Origin: Parasphingopyxis sp. | GTDB lineage: Bacteria; Pseudomonadota; Alphaproteobacteria; Sphingomonadales; Sphingomonadaceae | Assembly: GCF_028279465.1 (NCBI RefSeq) | Contig: NZ_JANQNS010000008.1 | Coordinates: 277,092-341,091 of the forward strand | Reading direction: 5' to 3' | Length of the DNA stretch: 64,000 bases | Shown: positions 1-10,400 of the stretch, one piece after another | Position numbering within the stretch: the stretch's first letter is position 1 | How the letters are laid out: each line of letters opens with the position of its first letter | The notes under the pieces: generated by a model | Told to the model about the DNA's origin: nothing | Databases searched by the model: none | Seen by the model: only the letters and a program-made list of their open reading frames with translations | Made by a program: the position numbers and the translations under genes

Positions 1-95
1 GGTTCTTCGGTGGCCGGGTTGATTACCTCATGGCGTGTGCCGCCATCGCTCTCCACCCATTCGCCGTTGATATAATGCTTGAGATAGCTGTGCAT
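1..95 (-). CDS. Aldehyde dehydrogenase, N-terminal fragment cut by the window edge
   Basis: Only the first 31 codons are inside the window. They read [14 protein letters not shown] and run on to INPATEE, the usual opening of NAD(P)+-dependent aldehyde dehydrogenases (short aromatic stretch, INGEW, then NPATEE). A ribosome binding site (taggag) sits about 9 bases before the ATG at 95, which supports the start. The catalytic Cys and Glu lie outside, so substrate and exact family cannot be judged. It is transcribed in the same direction as glnB-glnA but beyond the glnA terminator, so it is probably a separate unit. Confidence 0.72.
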   Translation of the reverse strand, partial: MHSYLKHYINGEWVESDGGTRHEVINPATEE

Positions 96-223
96 GGCAG
101 TCCGCTCCTATGATTCGATGATTTTGGGTTCGTCTTTGCAACGAAGATAGGGGAAGGGAGGCGCTGGTTCAACGCAAACCGCGCCGGGCCGCCAATTTCG
201 AGCGATCAGAACACGGAAAAGAA

Positions 224-253
224 AAAGGGCCCGGTGTCGCCACCGAGCCCTTT
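224..253 (-). terminator. Rho-independent terminator of glnA
   Basis: Read on the minus strand, a 13-bp stem (AAAGGGCTCGGTG pairing with CACCGGGCCCTTT, one G-U pair) closes a 4-base loop and is followed by a T-rich run. It starts about 20 bases after the glnA stop codon and separates the gln operon from the aldehyde dehydrogenase gene. Confidence 0.85.
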
Positions 254-271
254 CGCATATTGGTTCGGTGA

Positions 272-1684
272 TCAGGCCGAATAATACATGTCGAACTCGA
301 CCGGGCTGGGGGTCGTTTCCCAGCGGTCATTCTCTTCCCATTTGAGCTCGGCATAGCCTTCGATCTGGTCGACCGAGAAGACGTCGCCCTTGGTCAGGAA
401 GTCGTGATCCTCTTCGAGCGCTTCGAGCGCTTCGCGGAGCGAGCCGCAGACGGTCGGTACGCCTTCGAGTTCCGCCGGGGGCAGATCGTAGAGATTCTTG
501 TCCATCGCGTCGCCCGGATGGATACGGTTTTCGATTCCGTCGAGGCCCGCCATCAGCAGCGCCGAGTAGCAGAGATAGGGATTGGCCGTCGCGTCGGGGA
601 AACGGAACTCGACGCGCTTCGCCTTGTCGCCCGTGCCGTACGGAATGCGGCAGGAGGCCGAGCGGTTGCGGCTCGAATAGGCGAGCAGCACCGGTGCTTC
701 ATAGCCCGGGACGAGGCGCTTGTAGCTGTTCGTCGTCGGGTTGGTGAAGGCGTTGAGCGCGCGGGCGTGCTTGATCACGCCGCCGATATAATAGAGGCAG
801 GTTTCGCTGAGCCCCGCATAGCCGTCGCCGGCGAAGAGCGGCTTGTCGCCATCCCAGATCGACATATGCGTATGCATGCCCGAACCGTTATCTTCCTTGA
901 TCGGCTTGGGCATGAAGGTCGCCGTCTTGCCATAGGCCTGGGCGACCATGTGCACGACATATTTATAGACCTGCATGCGATCCGCCGTCTCGACGAGCGA
1001 GCCGAAGGTGAGGCCGAGTTCATGCTGCGCCGCGCCGACCTCGTGATGATGCTTGTCCATGGGCAGGCCCATTTCCATCATCGTCGAGACCATCTCGGCG
1101 CGGATATCCATGGCGCTGTCGACCGGCGGCACGGGGAAATAGCCGCCCTTGGCGCGCGGACGGTGGGCCATATTACCCATCTCATATTCGCGGCCCGAAT
1201 TGGTCGGCAGCTCGATATCGTCGATCTTGAAATAGCTGGTGTCATAGCCGTCTTCGAAGCGCACATCGTCGAACATGAAAAATTCGGCTTCCGGGCCGAC
1301 ATAGACGGTGTCGCCGACGCCCGATGCCTTCACGAAAGCTTCGGCGCGTTTTGCGGTCGAGCGCGGATCCCGGCCATAGAGTTCGCCGGTGCCGGGTTCG
1401 ACGATGTCGCAGCATACCGCGAGCATCGGCGTGGCGGAGAAGGGGTCCTCATAGACCGCGTCGAGATCGGGCCGCAGGATCATGTCGGATTCGTTGATCG
1501 CTTTCCAGCCGGCGATCGACGAGCCGTCGAACATCAGGCCGTCTTCGAGAGCGTCTTCGTCCATGACACCGGAGCACATTTGCAGATGCTGCCATTTGCC
1601 CTTCGGATCGGTGAATCTGAGATCGATCCATTCGATCTCTTCTTCCTCGATGCGTTTGATAATATCTTTGGCGGTGGTCGTCAT
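272..1684 (-). CDS. glnA: Glutamine synthetase, type I
   Basis: Joins ammonia to glutamate using ATP, the main entry point of nitrogen; acts as a cytoplasmic dodecamer. The 470-residue length is that of type I enzymes (GSI). The N-terminal beta-grasp part contains DGSSIAGW, the catalytic part contains the metal and ATP motifs GPEAEFF, KPIKEDNGSGMH and NPTTNSYKRLVPGYEAP, and the C-terminus carries NLYDLPP with the tyrosine (about residue 399) that is adenylylated in the GSI-beta subgroup. That suggests control by GlnE-type adenylylation as well as by the PII protein encoded just upstream. It is the second gene of a glnB-glnA pair, 94 bases downstream of glnB, and ends at a clear terminator. 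Confidence 0.98.
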   Translation of the reverse strand: MTTTAKDIIKRIEEEEIEWIDLRFTDPKGKWQHLQMCSGVMDEDALEDGLMFDGSSIAGWKAINESDMILRPDLDAVYEDPFSATPMLAVCCDIVEPGTGELYGRDPRSTAKRAEAFVKASGVGDTVYVGPEAEFFMFDDVRFEDGYDTSYFKIDDIELPTNSGREYEMGNMAHRPRAKGGYFPVPPVDSAMDIRAEMVSTMMEMGLPMDKHHHEVGAAQHELGLTFGSLVETADRMQVYKYVVHMVAQAYGKTATFMPKPIKEDNGSGMHTHMSIWDGDKPLFAGDGYAGLSETCLYYIGGVIKHARALNAFTNPTTNSYKRLVPGYEAPVLLAYSSRNRSASCRIPYGTGDKAKRVEFRFPDATANPYLCYSALLMAGLDGIENRIHPGDAMDKNLYDLPPAELEGVPTVCGSLREALEALEEDHDFLTKGDVFSVDQIEGYAELKWEENDRWETTPSPVEFDMYYSA

Positions 1685-1744
1685 GGAACTTTGCCTTCCT
1701 CTCGCTGGGAATCAGAGAAACAAACCTATACTATTCTTCGCATC

Positions 1745-1763
1745 TGCACAAAATTTTTTTGCA
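1745..1763. promoter_or_regulatory. Interrupted TGCA palindrome in the glnB-glnA spacer
   Basis: In the 94-base gap between glnB and glnA the half sites TGCA and TGCA are separated by 11 mostly A/T bases (TGCACAAAA followed by T-run and TGCA). NtrC/GlnG enhancer sites are typically TGCAC, about 7 bases, GTGCA, so this is similar in half-site sequence but 2 bases too long. It may be a second nitrogen-regulated promoter site for glnA alone, or simply chance. Confidence 0.3.
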
Positions 1764-1778
1764 CTGCGCTATAAACCG

Positions 1779-2363
<585 letters not shown>

Positions 2364-2398
2364 TTAGAGAGGCGGGGACATAGAGTAAGGACCTGAAC

Positions 2399-2662
2399 AT
2401 GCGTAAATTCACTATGTTAGGCGCCGCAGCTTTTGCTGGTGCCATTCTCTCCACCCCGGCGGTCGCACAGTCGGAAGGCGAGCCGATGCCGCCCGAAGAA
2501 CAGGCGATCCCCGAACCCACGATCGACACGGATGGCGATGGTACGCCGGACGCCTGGGATCAGCGCGGCGATGGCCGGGCCGATAGCTGGGACATGGACG
2601 GTGATGGCCGACCCGATGTCTTCGATCAGGATGGCGACGGCCAGCCGGACGATCCTCAATAG
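2399..2662 (+). CDS. Small exported protein with DxDGDG repeats
   Basis: 87 residues. A signal peptide (MRKFTM, hydrophobic core, cleavage after PAVAQ at about residue 24) is followed by a Pro/Glu-rich linker and, from about residue 44, four near-exact 11-residue repeats of the type DGDGxPDxxDx (TDGDGTPDAWD, QRGDGRADSWD, MDGDGRPDVFD, QDGDGQPDDPQ). This is the spacing seen in thrombospondin type 3/calcium-binding loops, so binding of Ca2+ in the periplasm or outside the cell is a reasonable inference. The ATG has a good ribosome binding site (taagga). No named family is recognised. A hairpin lies just downstream. Confidence 0.75.
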   Translation: MRKFTMLGAAAFAGAILSTPAVAQSEGEPMPPEEQAIPEPTIDTDGDGTPDAWDQRGDGRADSWDMDGDGRPDVFDQDGDGQPDDPQ

Positions 2663-2686
2663 CGGGCTAGGCCCTGACCACCCTAG

Positions 2687-2716
2687 GCGCCGCCGGGCTC
2701 CATCTCCCGGCGGCGC
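2687..2716 (+). terminator. Strong hairpin after the DxDGDG gene
   Basis: A perfect 11-bp G+C-rich stem (GCGCCGCCGGG with CCCGGCGGCGC, 8-base loop) followed by only a short A/T stretch (attt). It lies 24 bases after the stop of the upstream gene and 18 bases before the next start, so it may end or attenuate transcription between the two small genes. The poor T-run makes complete termination uncertain. Confidence 0.5.
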
Positions 2717-2734
2717 ATTTCAAGGATAGATACC

Positions 2735-3019
2735 ATGCGATATTTGATTTGGCCGGCCAGTTTCGGCCTATTGCTCGCCGCGTGCGGACCGGCTCAGGAG
2801 ACGGCCGACACAGCGGAGGAAGATACGCTCGATGCGGCGCCCGAACTCGTCGATCCGGTCGTCGAAGACCCGGTAGACGATATCGGCATGCCGCCGCCCG
2901 ATATGCTCGAAGAGGATGTTGGCGAGGCAATGCCCGAAGACCCGGCGATGACGGAAGACGAGCTTCCGGAAGAGGACGATATGGAGCCGGAGGATCCGGC
3001 AGCGCCTGACGGCGGCTAG
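2735..3019 (+). CDS. Small highly acidic lipoprotein
   Basis: 94 residues. The N-terminus ends in the lipobox LLAAC, so Cys17 should be lipidated. The mature part is almost only Asp, Glu, Pro, Ala and Met, with repeated E/D-E-D-P patterns and no obvious folded domain; it is probably an intrinsically disordered, strongly negative surface or periplasmic tether. aaggatag 10 bases before the ATG is a good ribosome binding site. It follows the DxDGDG gene by 72 bases with a hairpin between. Function unknown; its composition suggests cation binding but nothing shows this directly. Confidence 0.7.
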   Translation: MRYLIWPASFGLLLAACGPAQETADTAEEDTLDAAPELVDPVVEDPVDDIGMPPPDMLEEDVGEAMPEDPAMTEDELPEEDDMEPEDPAAPDGG

Positions 3020-3047
3020 CCTTGTTACCGGTGCAACGATAGGGCGT

Positions 3048-5222
3048 TTAGGACTCGCCCTCGGCATCCTCGCGCCGCGCGCGGAGGCGGGCAATATCTT
3101 CGCTCGCCTTGTCGATGACATAGAGCCGGATAGTCTCGGCCAGTTCGGCCGGCAGGACGCTGGTGAAGCTCGGCATCCCGTTTTCAGCGAGCGAACCACC
3201 GCGCACCACATCCTGCCAGGCTTCCGCGCTCGTCAGATAGCCGGAGAAGCGCATGTCCGGGTTGATGCCGCCGCCGACCGCGCCTTCGCCGTGACAGACC
3301 ATGCAGTAGCGCAGATAGAGTTGTTCGCCGCGCGCTATCTGTTCGGGCGTGCCCGTCGATGCCGGGGGATCGAGCAGCTCTCGCTCCATATCCGGCGCCG
3401 CCGGCAGCACACCTGTTCCGTCGAGCCGGAGGACGATGAGGCGCGGGACATTGGGCACTTGGCCGGCCGTGATATCGGCCGCGCCGGCCGTGATCTGGAA
3501 GGCGCCGCCGCGGCCGGTCGTGAAGCCGATATGCTGTACGCCGTCGATCAGGAAGGTCGAGGCGCCGGCGAGCACGCCGGACTGGACGTCCATCGACCAA
3601 AGCTCCTCTCCCGTATCGGCGGCATAGGCCTTGAACTGGCCGGTCGCCGTGCCCTGGAACACGAGATTGCCAGCCGTCGTCAGAATGCCGCCATTCCAGG
3701 GCGTGTCGTAATCGATCGTCCAGCGCGCTTCCTGCGCGACCGGGTCCCAAGCGACCAGCTGGCCGCGCACGGCCGAGATCATCGCGCGCATCGCCGCTTC
3801 GTCGCGGGGGAGAGCAGTGTCCTCGATATTGGTTCCGGTGTTGAAGCCGATCGGACTCAGCGCCGAATGATCGTCTGTCGTTGGCGGGAGGAAGACCGAT
3901 GGCACGATGTTGGCCGGGATATAGGCGAGGCCCGTCATCGGGCTGAACGCCATGGGCTGCCAGTTATGCGCGCCGATCGGCCCGGGATTGGCGATGAACA
4001 TCTCGCCCGTGCGGTAGAAACGCGCCTCCGGATTCTCGATCGGCCGGCCGGTCGCCAGATCGTAGCCCGTCGCCCAGTTCACGCCCTCGACGAAGGGTTC
4101 GGCGGACAGCAGCGATCCGGTCTCGCGGTCGATGACGAAGAAGAAGCCGTTTTTCGGCGCGTGCAGGATGACCGGGCGGCTCTCTCCATCGAGCTCGAGA
4201 TCGGCGAGGATTATCGACTGGGTCGCCGTATAGTCCCAGGTTTCGCCGGGCGTCTGCTGGTAGTGCCAGAGATATTCGCCGGTATCGGGATTGAGCGCGA
4301 CGATGGAGGAAAGGAAGAGATTGTCCCCCTGGCCGTTCGAGCGCGTCCCGTGATTCCATGGGCTGCCATTGCCGACGCCGATATAGAGCTGGTTCAGTTC
4401 ATGGTCGTAGACGATCGAGTCCCAGACGGTGCCGCCGCCGCCGGTTTCGCGCCACTGGCCTTCCTCGGACCAGGTGCGTGCGGCGGTCTGGAGTACTTCG
4501 TCCGACGCCGCATTGTCGGCTTCGCCATCGGGATTGGGCACGGTGTAGAAGCGCCATTCGAGCGCGCCGGTGTTCGCATCATAGGCCGAGACATAGCCGC
4601 GCACGCCGAACTCCGCGCCGCCATTGCCGATGATCACCTTGTTGTTCACGACGCGCGGGACGCCGGTGATCGTGTAGGGCCGGTCCCGGTTGGTCGTCTG
4701 TTCGGACCAGAGCTGCGCGCCGGTGATCGCATCAAGCGCGATCAGCCGCCCGTCGAGCGTGCCCAGATAGAGCTTGCCGCGCCATATGGCGACGCCGCGA
4801 TTGACCGCGTCGCAGCAAGTGTTCTGCAACACCGAGCGCGGCACTTCCGGATCGAAGGTCCAGAGCGGTTCGCCATTGCTGGCATCGAAAGCGAAGACTT
4901 TGGACCAAGGGCCGGTCACATACATGACGCCATCGACGACGAGTGGTGTCGCTTCCTGCGCGCGCGCATCCGGCAGTTCGGCGGTCCAGGCGATGCCAAG
5001 ATTGGAAACGTTTTCAGTAGTAATCTGATCGAGCGGGCTGAAACGCTGCTCGGAGTAACTGTAACTGGCTGCCGCCCAGTCGCTGCCGTCGCCGCCGGTG
5101 ATCAGAAACTCGCCATCAATCTTGGCCGCGCCTTCGGCTGCGCTATCGGTGTTTGTCTCGCCGGCTCCCGCGGAACAGGCCGCCAGACCGAGTATCATGA
5201 CCAGTCCGATCCAAGCACGCAT
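3048..5222 (-). CDS. PQQ-dependent quinohemoprotein alcohol dehydrogenase
   Basis: Periplasmic enzyme oxidising an alcohol or related substrate with pyrroloquinoline quinone and passing electrons to a fused cytochrome c. The 724 residues begin with a lipobox-like leader (LGLAACS), followed by an eight-bladed propeller. Diagnostic motifs: QNTCCDAVNRG with the vicinal Cys-Cys pair over PQQ, GGGTVWDS, TWDYTATQ with the catalytic Asp, APKNGFFFVIDRETG and GAHNWQPMAFSP. The C-terminal about 90 residues carry YCMVCHG (heme c) and NGMPSF (axial Met). This is the type II one-subunit quinohemoprotein layout at its usual length. GGAGGGAG precedes the ATG. No PQQ synthesis genes are nearby. Confidence 0.92.
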   Translation of the reverse strand: MRAWIGLVMILGLAACSAGAGETNTDSAAEGAAKIDGEFLITGGDGSDWAAASYSYSEQRFSPLDQITTENVSNLGIAWTAELPDARAQEATPLVVDGVMYVTGPWSKVFAFDASNGEPLWTFDPEVPRSVLQNTCCDAVNRGVAIWRGKLYLGTLDGRLIALDAITGAQLWSEQTTNRDRPYTITGVPRVVNNKVIIGNGGAEFGVRGYVSAYDANTGALEWRFYTVPNPDGEADNAASDEVLQTAARTWSEEGQWRETGGGGTVWDSIVYDHELNQLYIGVGNGSPWNHGTRSNGQGDNLFLSSIVALNPDTGEYLWHYQQTPGETWDYTATQSIILADLELDGESRPVILHAPKNGFFFVIDRETGSLLSAEPFVEGVNWATGYDLATGRPIENPEARFYRTGEMFIANPGPIGAHNWQPMAFSPMTGLAYIPANIVPSVFLPPTTDDHSALSPIGFNTGTNIEDTALPRDEAAMRAMISAVRGQLVAWDPVAQEARWTIDYDTPWNGGILTTAGNLVFQGTATGQFKAYAADTGEELWSMDVQSGVLAGASTFLIDGVQHIGFTTGRGGAFQITAGAADITAGQVPNVPRLIVLRLDGTGVLPAAPDMERELLDPPASTGTPEQIARGEQLYLRYCMVCHGEGAVGGGINPDMRFSGYLTSAEAWQDVVRGGSLAENGMPSFTSVLPAELAETIRLYVIDKASEDIARLRARREDAEGES

Positions 5223-5301
5223 AAGTCACTCCCTCCGATACGCCTTCTTATTGGCGCAGCATCGGGCGCGTTGCAAATATCCTGCTATGCGTCCGGCGCG
5301 G

Positions 5302-6129
5302 TCAGTCGTAGGGCGGTTTGTCCAACCCTGCCGGGCTCGTGGTGAAAATCTCGACGCCGTCTTCGGTCACGCCGATGGAATGTTCGAACTGTGCCGACAG
5401 CTTCCGGTCCCGCGTGACAGCGGTCCAGCCGTCTTCGAGCACCTTCACACCCGGCTTGCCGATATTGATCATCGGTTCGATGGTGAAGAACATGCCGGGC
5501 TTGAGTTCGGGGCCAGTGCCAGCCCGGCCCGCATGGATGACCTCGGGCGCATCGTGAAACAGCCTGCCAAGGCCATGGCCGCAAAAATCGCGAACGACGC
5601 CATAGCGGTGCGATTCGGCAAAGGTCTGGATCGCGTTGGACACATCGCCCAGCCGCGCGCCGGGTTTCACTTCCGCGATACCGAGCATCATTGCTTCATA
5701 GGTCACATCGATCAGCCGCTGCGCCTTGATCGGCACCTTGCCAACCGTGAACATGCGGCTGGTATCGCCGTGCCAGCCATCGAGGATCGGCGTGACGTCG
5801 ATATTGACGATATCGCCTTTCTTGAGGGCCTTGGGGCCCGGAATGCCGTGGCAGACCACATGGTTGATCGAGGTGCAGGAGCTTTTCGTATAGCCGCGAT
5901 AGCCAAGCGTTGCGGGAATGCCGCCGCCCGCCTTCATGCGTTCGAACACGAAATCGTCGAGCTCTTCGGTCATCACGCCGGGCTGGACCAGCGGCACAAG
6001 TGCATCGAGAATCTCGGCAGCGAGGCGCCCGGCGGCGCGCATGCCTTCGAAACCGGCTGCGTCATGCAATTTGATCGTGCCGTCCCGGGCGACGGAATCG
6101 GCGGCGGTTATCGTCTGATACTGGTTCAT
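5302..6129 (-). CDS. map: Methionine aminopeptidase, type I
   Basis: Removes the initiator methionine from new proteins in the cytoplasm. 275 residues. The five metal ligands of the pita-bread fold are visible: Asp in NIDVTPILDGWHGDTSR (two Asp), His in FCGHGLG, Glu in TIEPM and Glu in QFEHS; the substrate-binding His is in CHGIPG. There is no N-terminal zinc finger, as expected for bacterial type I. It stands alone between the PQQ dehydrogenase and the PhoD-like gene, all on the minus strand, with small gaps. The first 20 residues before the core are slightly longer than in E. coli. Confidence 0.97.
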   Translation of the reverse strand: MNQYQTITAADSVARDGTIKLHDAAGFEGMRAAGRLAAEILDALVPLVQPGVMTEELDDFVFERMKAGGGIPATLGYRGYTKSSCTSINHVVCHGIPGPKALKKGDIVNIDVTPILDGWHGDTSRMFTVGKVPIKAQRLIDVTYEAMMLGIAEVKPGARLGDVSNAIQTFAESHRYGVVRDFCGHGLGRLFHDAPEVIHAGRAGTGPELKPGMFFTIEPMINIGKPGVKVLEDGWTAVTRDRKLSAQFEHSIGVTEDGVEIFTTSPAGLDKPPYD

Positions 6130-6181
6130 GCGGGGCTATATAGCGTTTTCACAGGCGCTTCGCCACAGTATCGCTAGCGGC

Positions 6182-7339
6182 TCAGCGAAACGCTATCGTC
6201 TCCGCATGCAACGAGCTGCCGTCGGCGGCTTTGAGGTCTAGCGTTACCCGCCCGGCCGCCCAGTCGATGTCGACGAAGCCGAAATTTTCGTCAGACATGA
6301 ATCCCGAGCGGCGCAGCGGATCGGGTTCGCGCTCGCTATTGTCGCCCGATGCAAAGGAGAAGTTGAGCGACGAGGAGGTCAGTTCCCACACCCCTTCGCC
6401 GAGCGCTTCGGGTTCGCCATGATAGATCGCGCCGCTGTGCCGGTCGCCCGACAGGAACACCATGCCGCCGCCATTGCGCGTGGCGAGCGCGCGGTAGAGC
6501 CGTTCGCGTTCTAGCGGCATATTGCCCCATTTCTCGTAATTATGCGCGTCGGTCAGGATCTGGATCGAGGAGACGATGAGCCGCAGATCGGCCGGTTCGG
6601 CGAGCTCCTGCTCCAGCCATGCCCATTGCGCCGCGCCAAGCATCGTCGCGCCGGGATCGTCGGTGATGCCATAATGACCGAGCGGGCGGCGTTCATAGCT
6701 ATAGGGTTGGGATACGAGCGGATCGCGGAAAAAACGCGTGTCGAGCATGATGATCTGGATGCGCTGGCCTTCGGGGCCGGCGACCATACTGTCATAGATG
6801 CCAGGGCGGGCGCGCACTTCCGCGCTCGACCCCCAGAAGCTCTCGAACAGATCTTCGGATCGTTCGCGGAATGCGAAATTGCCGCCCGAATCGTTCGGGC
6901 CGAAATCATGATCATCCCAGCTTGCGAGCATCGGGACCTGTTCGCGGAACGCCCGGAATTCCGGATGTGAGGCCTGTAGCCGATAGCCATGGGCGAATGT
7001 GCCGAGATCGGCCTCGCCGCGATATCCATAGTCGCCATAGATATTGTCGCCGATCATCAGGAAGAGATCGGGGTTATGGTTGGCGATCACCGGCCAGATG
7101 GTCTGGTGCCGGTGCTGATGGTTGCAACTGCCAAAGGCGATGCGACTGATCGCCTGGCTCGTATCGATGGCTGGGCCGGGGTTCGCCCGCGGCAGTTCGC
7201 CGGTCAGCGTCGCATAATAGGGCCGCAGCGCTTCGACAGCGCTTTGCGGCGGAGGCGGCGCGCTAGCCATCGTACATGCGCCGAGCAACAGTGCGCCCAT
7301 TCCGGCGAATAGGGCGGTCTTGGTTCGGTTCATCGTCAT
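6182..7339 (-). CDS. PhoD-like alkaline phosphatase/phosphodiesterase, lipoprotein
   Basis: 385 residues of the PhoD/calcineurin-like metallophosphatase group. A lipoprotein leader ends in LLGAC (Cys22). Metal-binding motifs in order: AFGSCNHQ, MIGDNIYGDYG, SWDDHDFGPND and FLSGDRHSG. These enzymes release phosphate from phosphate esters outside the cytoplasm or act on phospholipids; the substrate here is unknown. It is shorter than Bacillus PhoD because the N-terminal beta-sandwich domain is absent, as in many proteobacterial homologues. No Pho box was recognised. Two in-frame ATGs two codons apart exist (MTMN); the first is used. Confidence 0.88.
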   Translation of the reverse strand: MTMNRTKTALFAGMGALLLGACTMASAPPPPQSAVEALRPYYATLTGELPRANPGPAIDTSQAISRIAFGSCNHQHRHQTIWPVIANHNPDLFLMIGDNIYGDYGYRGEADLGTFAHGYRLQASHPEFRAFREQVPMLASWDDHDFGPNDSGGNFAFRERSEDLFESFWGSSAEVRARPGIYDSMVAGPEGQRIQIIMLDTRFFRDPLVSQPYSYERRPLGHYGITDDPGATMLGAAQWAWLEQELAEPADLRLIVSSIQILTDAHNYEKWGNMPLERERLYRALATRNGGGMVFLSGDRHSGAIYHGEPEALGEGVWELTSSSLNFSFASGDNSEREPDPLRRSGFMSDENFGFVDIDWAAGRVTLDLKAADGSSLHAETIAFR

Positions 7340-7365
7340 TTGCGTCCCACTTCTTTGGTCACATG

Positions 7366-7402
7366 AAAAAGGCCGGCGGCATGATCGCCACCGGCCCCTT
7401 TC
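7366..7402 (-). terminator. Rho-independent terminator of the TonB receptor gene
   Basis: On the minus strand a 10-bp G+C-rich stem (GGCCGGTGGC with GCCGCCGGCC, one wobble pair) and 6-base loop are flanked by an A-run before and TTTTT after. It begins about 25 bases after the stop codon at 7427. Confidence 0.8.
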
Positions 7403-7426
7403 TTCTAGCAGTTATCTGCGGTCATC

Positions 7427-10400
7427 CTAGAACTCGTAGCGCACGCCGAGCTGGATCCGCCAGACCGACGCCGAGGTCGAGACGTTCTGGTCGATATCGG
7501 GGTTAAAGCCCGAAATTATATACCGGCCCTCGTCGTCGATACCGTCGAGATCGACCAGGTCGACAACCTGACCGTCACCGAATGCACCACGCGTCTTGAA
7601 GGTGTTCCAGCTGCTGTCGAGCATGTTCAGGAAGTTATCGATATCCGCGAAGAATTCGATCCGGTCCTGGGTAATGCCGAACCAGCTGCCGGGTCCCGGA
7701 ATTTCCTGACTGATTCGAATGTCCATGTCATAGGTCCAGTCCTCCCGGCAGGTGTTGCGACGGACCGTCGTACCGATGGCATCGCGGGCACAATCCCATT
7801 GCTGGGCAAAGTTCACGAGTTCGGCAACTTCAGACATAGTTGACTGCGGCGAGACGTTCGGATCGTCCACCCCGGTGGGGATATAGATTAGCGCGTTGTC
7901 GTTACCCGACGAACTATCGTTGAAGACGCCGCCACCGTCGAAGGTGAGGCTGTAGGGGCGACCCGAACGGGCACTGAAGAACATACCGAGCTGCGTGTCG
8001 TAGCCGTCGATGAACTCTTCCGTGAAGTTGACCGCGAAAGTGAACTGATGCCGTGTTTCATAGTTCGAGGTCGAGTTCGCCGGGTTCTGGCGGTCGAAAG
8101 CTCCCGATTCATCGAAGCTGGACGTTGCCGTCGAGCTGTTATTGTTTCGGAAGTTGTTCGAGTCCGTAAAAGCGTAACCGAAGTTCACGAACACGCTGCC
8201 ATTTTCGGTGAAGACACCGCGGTCGAACAATTTCGACATGGTGAAGGAGAAGACATGGCTGTCATAGGACCGGCCATTGGTCAGCTGAATCTCGTCGTCG
8301 CGGCGGGTGTTGAAGCAGGCGAAATTCACATTCGTATATGTAGGCGGTGTCCCACCAGTACCTTGCAGTTGAGCCGTACACGGAACCGTTAATCCTGTGT
8401 CGGGGTCAATGTCAGTCGCTCTGGGATCGATGGCGGCATATATTGGCCGACCGTCAATGGTGAACCCGTTCAGACCCCGGCGAAAATCAATCGTTTGAGA
8501 CAGATCGACGAAATTCAACGGATCGATGAAGTGGCTGTAGATGTAATCGAATTGCAGCTGCCAGTTATCGAAGAAGCCGTCGCCCCAGCCGAATTCCGTC
8601 GAGAATCCGATATTGGCGCGGAACACGGTCGGTACGTCGAAATTCGGATCGGTCGATTGCGTATCCGCTTCACCCGCCGCGGCCTGAGCTGAAGCTGCTT
8701 GAGTGGCGCAGGTAGGAAATCCCGTGAAATTGCCGTTTGCGTCCAGAACACTGAAACTACCGTCCGGGTTGGTGAAGCCTGCGCACAGTCCATCGAACGT
8801 ATTGTCTTCGCCAGTGGAGAAGCCGTTGTTCGAGAACGCGTTGGAGAAATAGACAACGGGATCGCCGCCCGAGAACACGCCGACACCGCCGGTCAACTGA
8901 CTGTTGCGAATGAGACCTTCGAAGTCATCGAAATCATAGGTAATACCTATGCGCGGCAAAATGATCGGGTCGAGTTGGCTAAACGAAAAATTGTTACCGA
9001 AACCGTAGCGTGCTTGGAACGCCGGGTTGTTTCGCGGTGCACTACCATCGAACCACTCCACGCGAACGCCCGCCAGCACGCTGAGCTGATCGGTGACTTG
9101 CCAATCATCTTGTGCGTAGATGGCGTATATCCGACGATTGAACTGCGCGGCTGCTTCGTTGATGTCGCCGGTGGGCGTTGCACGGATGGTGCCGCCGCCG
9201 AGAAACTCGAGCTCTCCGTCCCTGTTAAGACTCCCATCAATCAGATTATCAGCGGTATCGCCGAAGACGCTCGAGAAGTCGCCACTTGCGACGATCCCGT
9301 TCCGGAAGTCATCCAAGTTGCGGAAGAACAGAGTACCGGTCGCGTTGATGGCGAACAGGTTGAACACTTCGAGATCATTGATCTCGGCGCCAAACTTGAT
9401 GTCGTGATCACCGGTCGTCCAGTTGGCAGTGAGGCGCATCACGTCGATTTGCGTTTCAAGCGCGTTGGCTGACCGGAAAATACCGGGCCCCGTACTCAGC
9501 ACGCCGTTTTGCGACGGGCCGACAACCCCGACCGAAAGACGCGGGATCGGGTTGCCGTCTTGCGCTTCACCGCCGCCGACCGGGCCTTGCACGTCCGTGA
9601 CGTCCGATCGCGAGAGGCGCAGTTCGGTGGAGAAGTTGTCGCTCCAGTCTGAATAGACACGCAGCGAATAATAGTCGGAAACCGTTCCTTCGTCCTCGAA
9701 GCTGTTGAAACCGGTCAGTTCCTGATCGCCCGTGTCGGATTCGACATTGGTTTCCTCAAGCCGCTGATAGGTGGCTTCGACGCGATGATCGTCATTCACA
9801 TACCAGTCGAGACGGCCGAAATAGCGTACGCTCGATTCGGGCAGGGCGCGAGGATAGCCGCCGATATCGATGCCATAAACATTCTGGGCGATCTGCTGGA
9901 ACTCGTCGAACTGAGCTTGGGTCACAAATTCCGCTTCGTTCGGGAAGCCGGCGCCGGTCGGACCAAAGTCATTGGCGTCGCCAAGATCGGTTTCCTCATA
10001 AGCGCCGAAGAAGAAGAGACGGTCGGGAATGATCGGACCGCCGAGCGTAACGCCCCAGCGCTTCTCTTCGAAGGCGGCAGGCGTGAAGTCCTGACCATCG
10101 ACCGTATCGCCGCGCAGGTCTTCGTTACGGAAGGTGAAGAAGGCCGAACCCGAAAAGCGGTTCGTACCCGATTGGGTCACAACATTGACGGCGCAGCCGG
10201 TGAAGCCAGAATATTCGACATCGAACGGCGCGAACTCGATCGACGTTTCGCGGATGGCGTCGAATGGAATGGGGAGCGCGTTACGCGCTGCGAAGGGCGT
10301 GCCGTTCAGGCCGAATACGTCGGCCTGAACGATGCCGTCCACGGTGAAAGTGTTGGACCGGTCATTGCCGCCGAGGCACGAGATGCGATCAACCTCGTTA

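Noticed and set aside
404..1774. 456-codon open frame on the plus strand opposite glnA
   Set aside because: Antisense to an unmistakable glnA; Arg/His/Asp-rich peptide with no family resemblance, as expected from a G+C-rich shadow frame.
3291..5345. 684-codon open frame opposite the PQQ dehydrogenase
   Set aside because: Mirror frame of a gene with all catalytic and heme motifs; composition is of shadow type (Arg, Asp, Ile, His) and it has no ribosome binding site.
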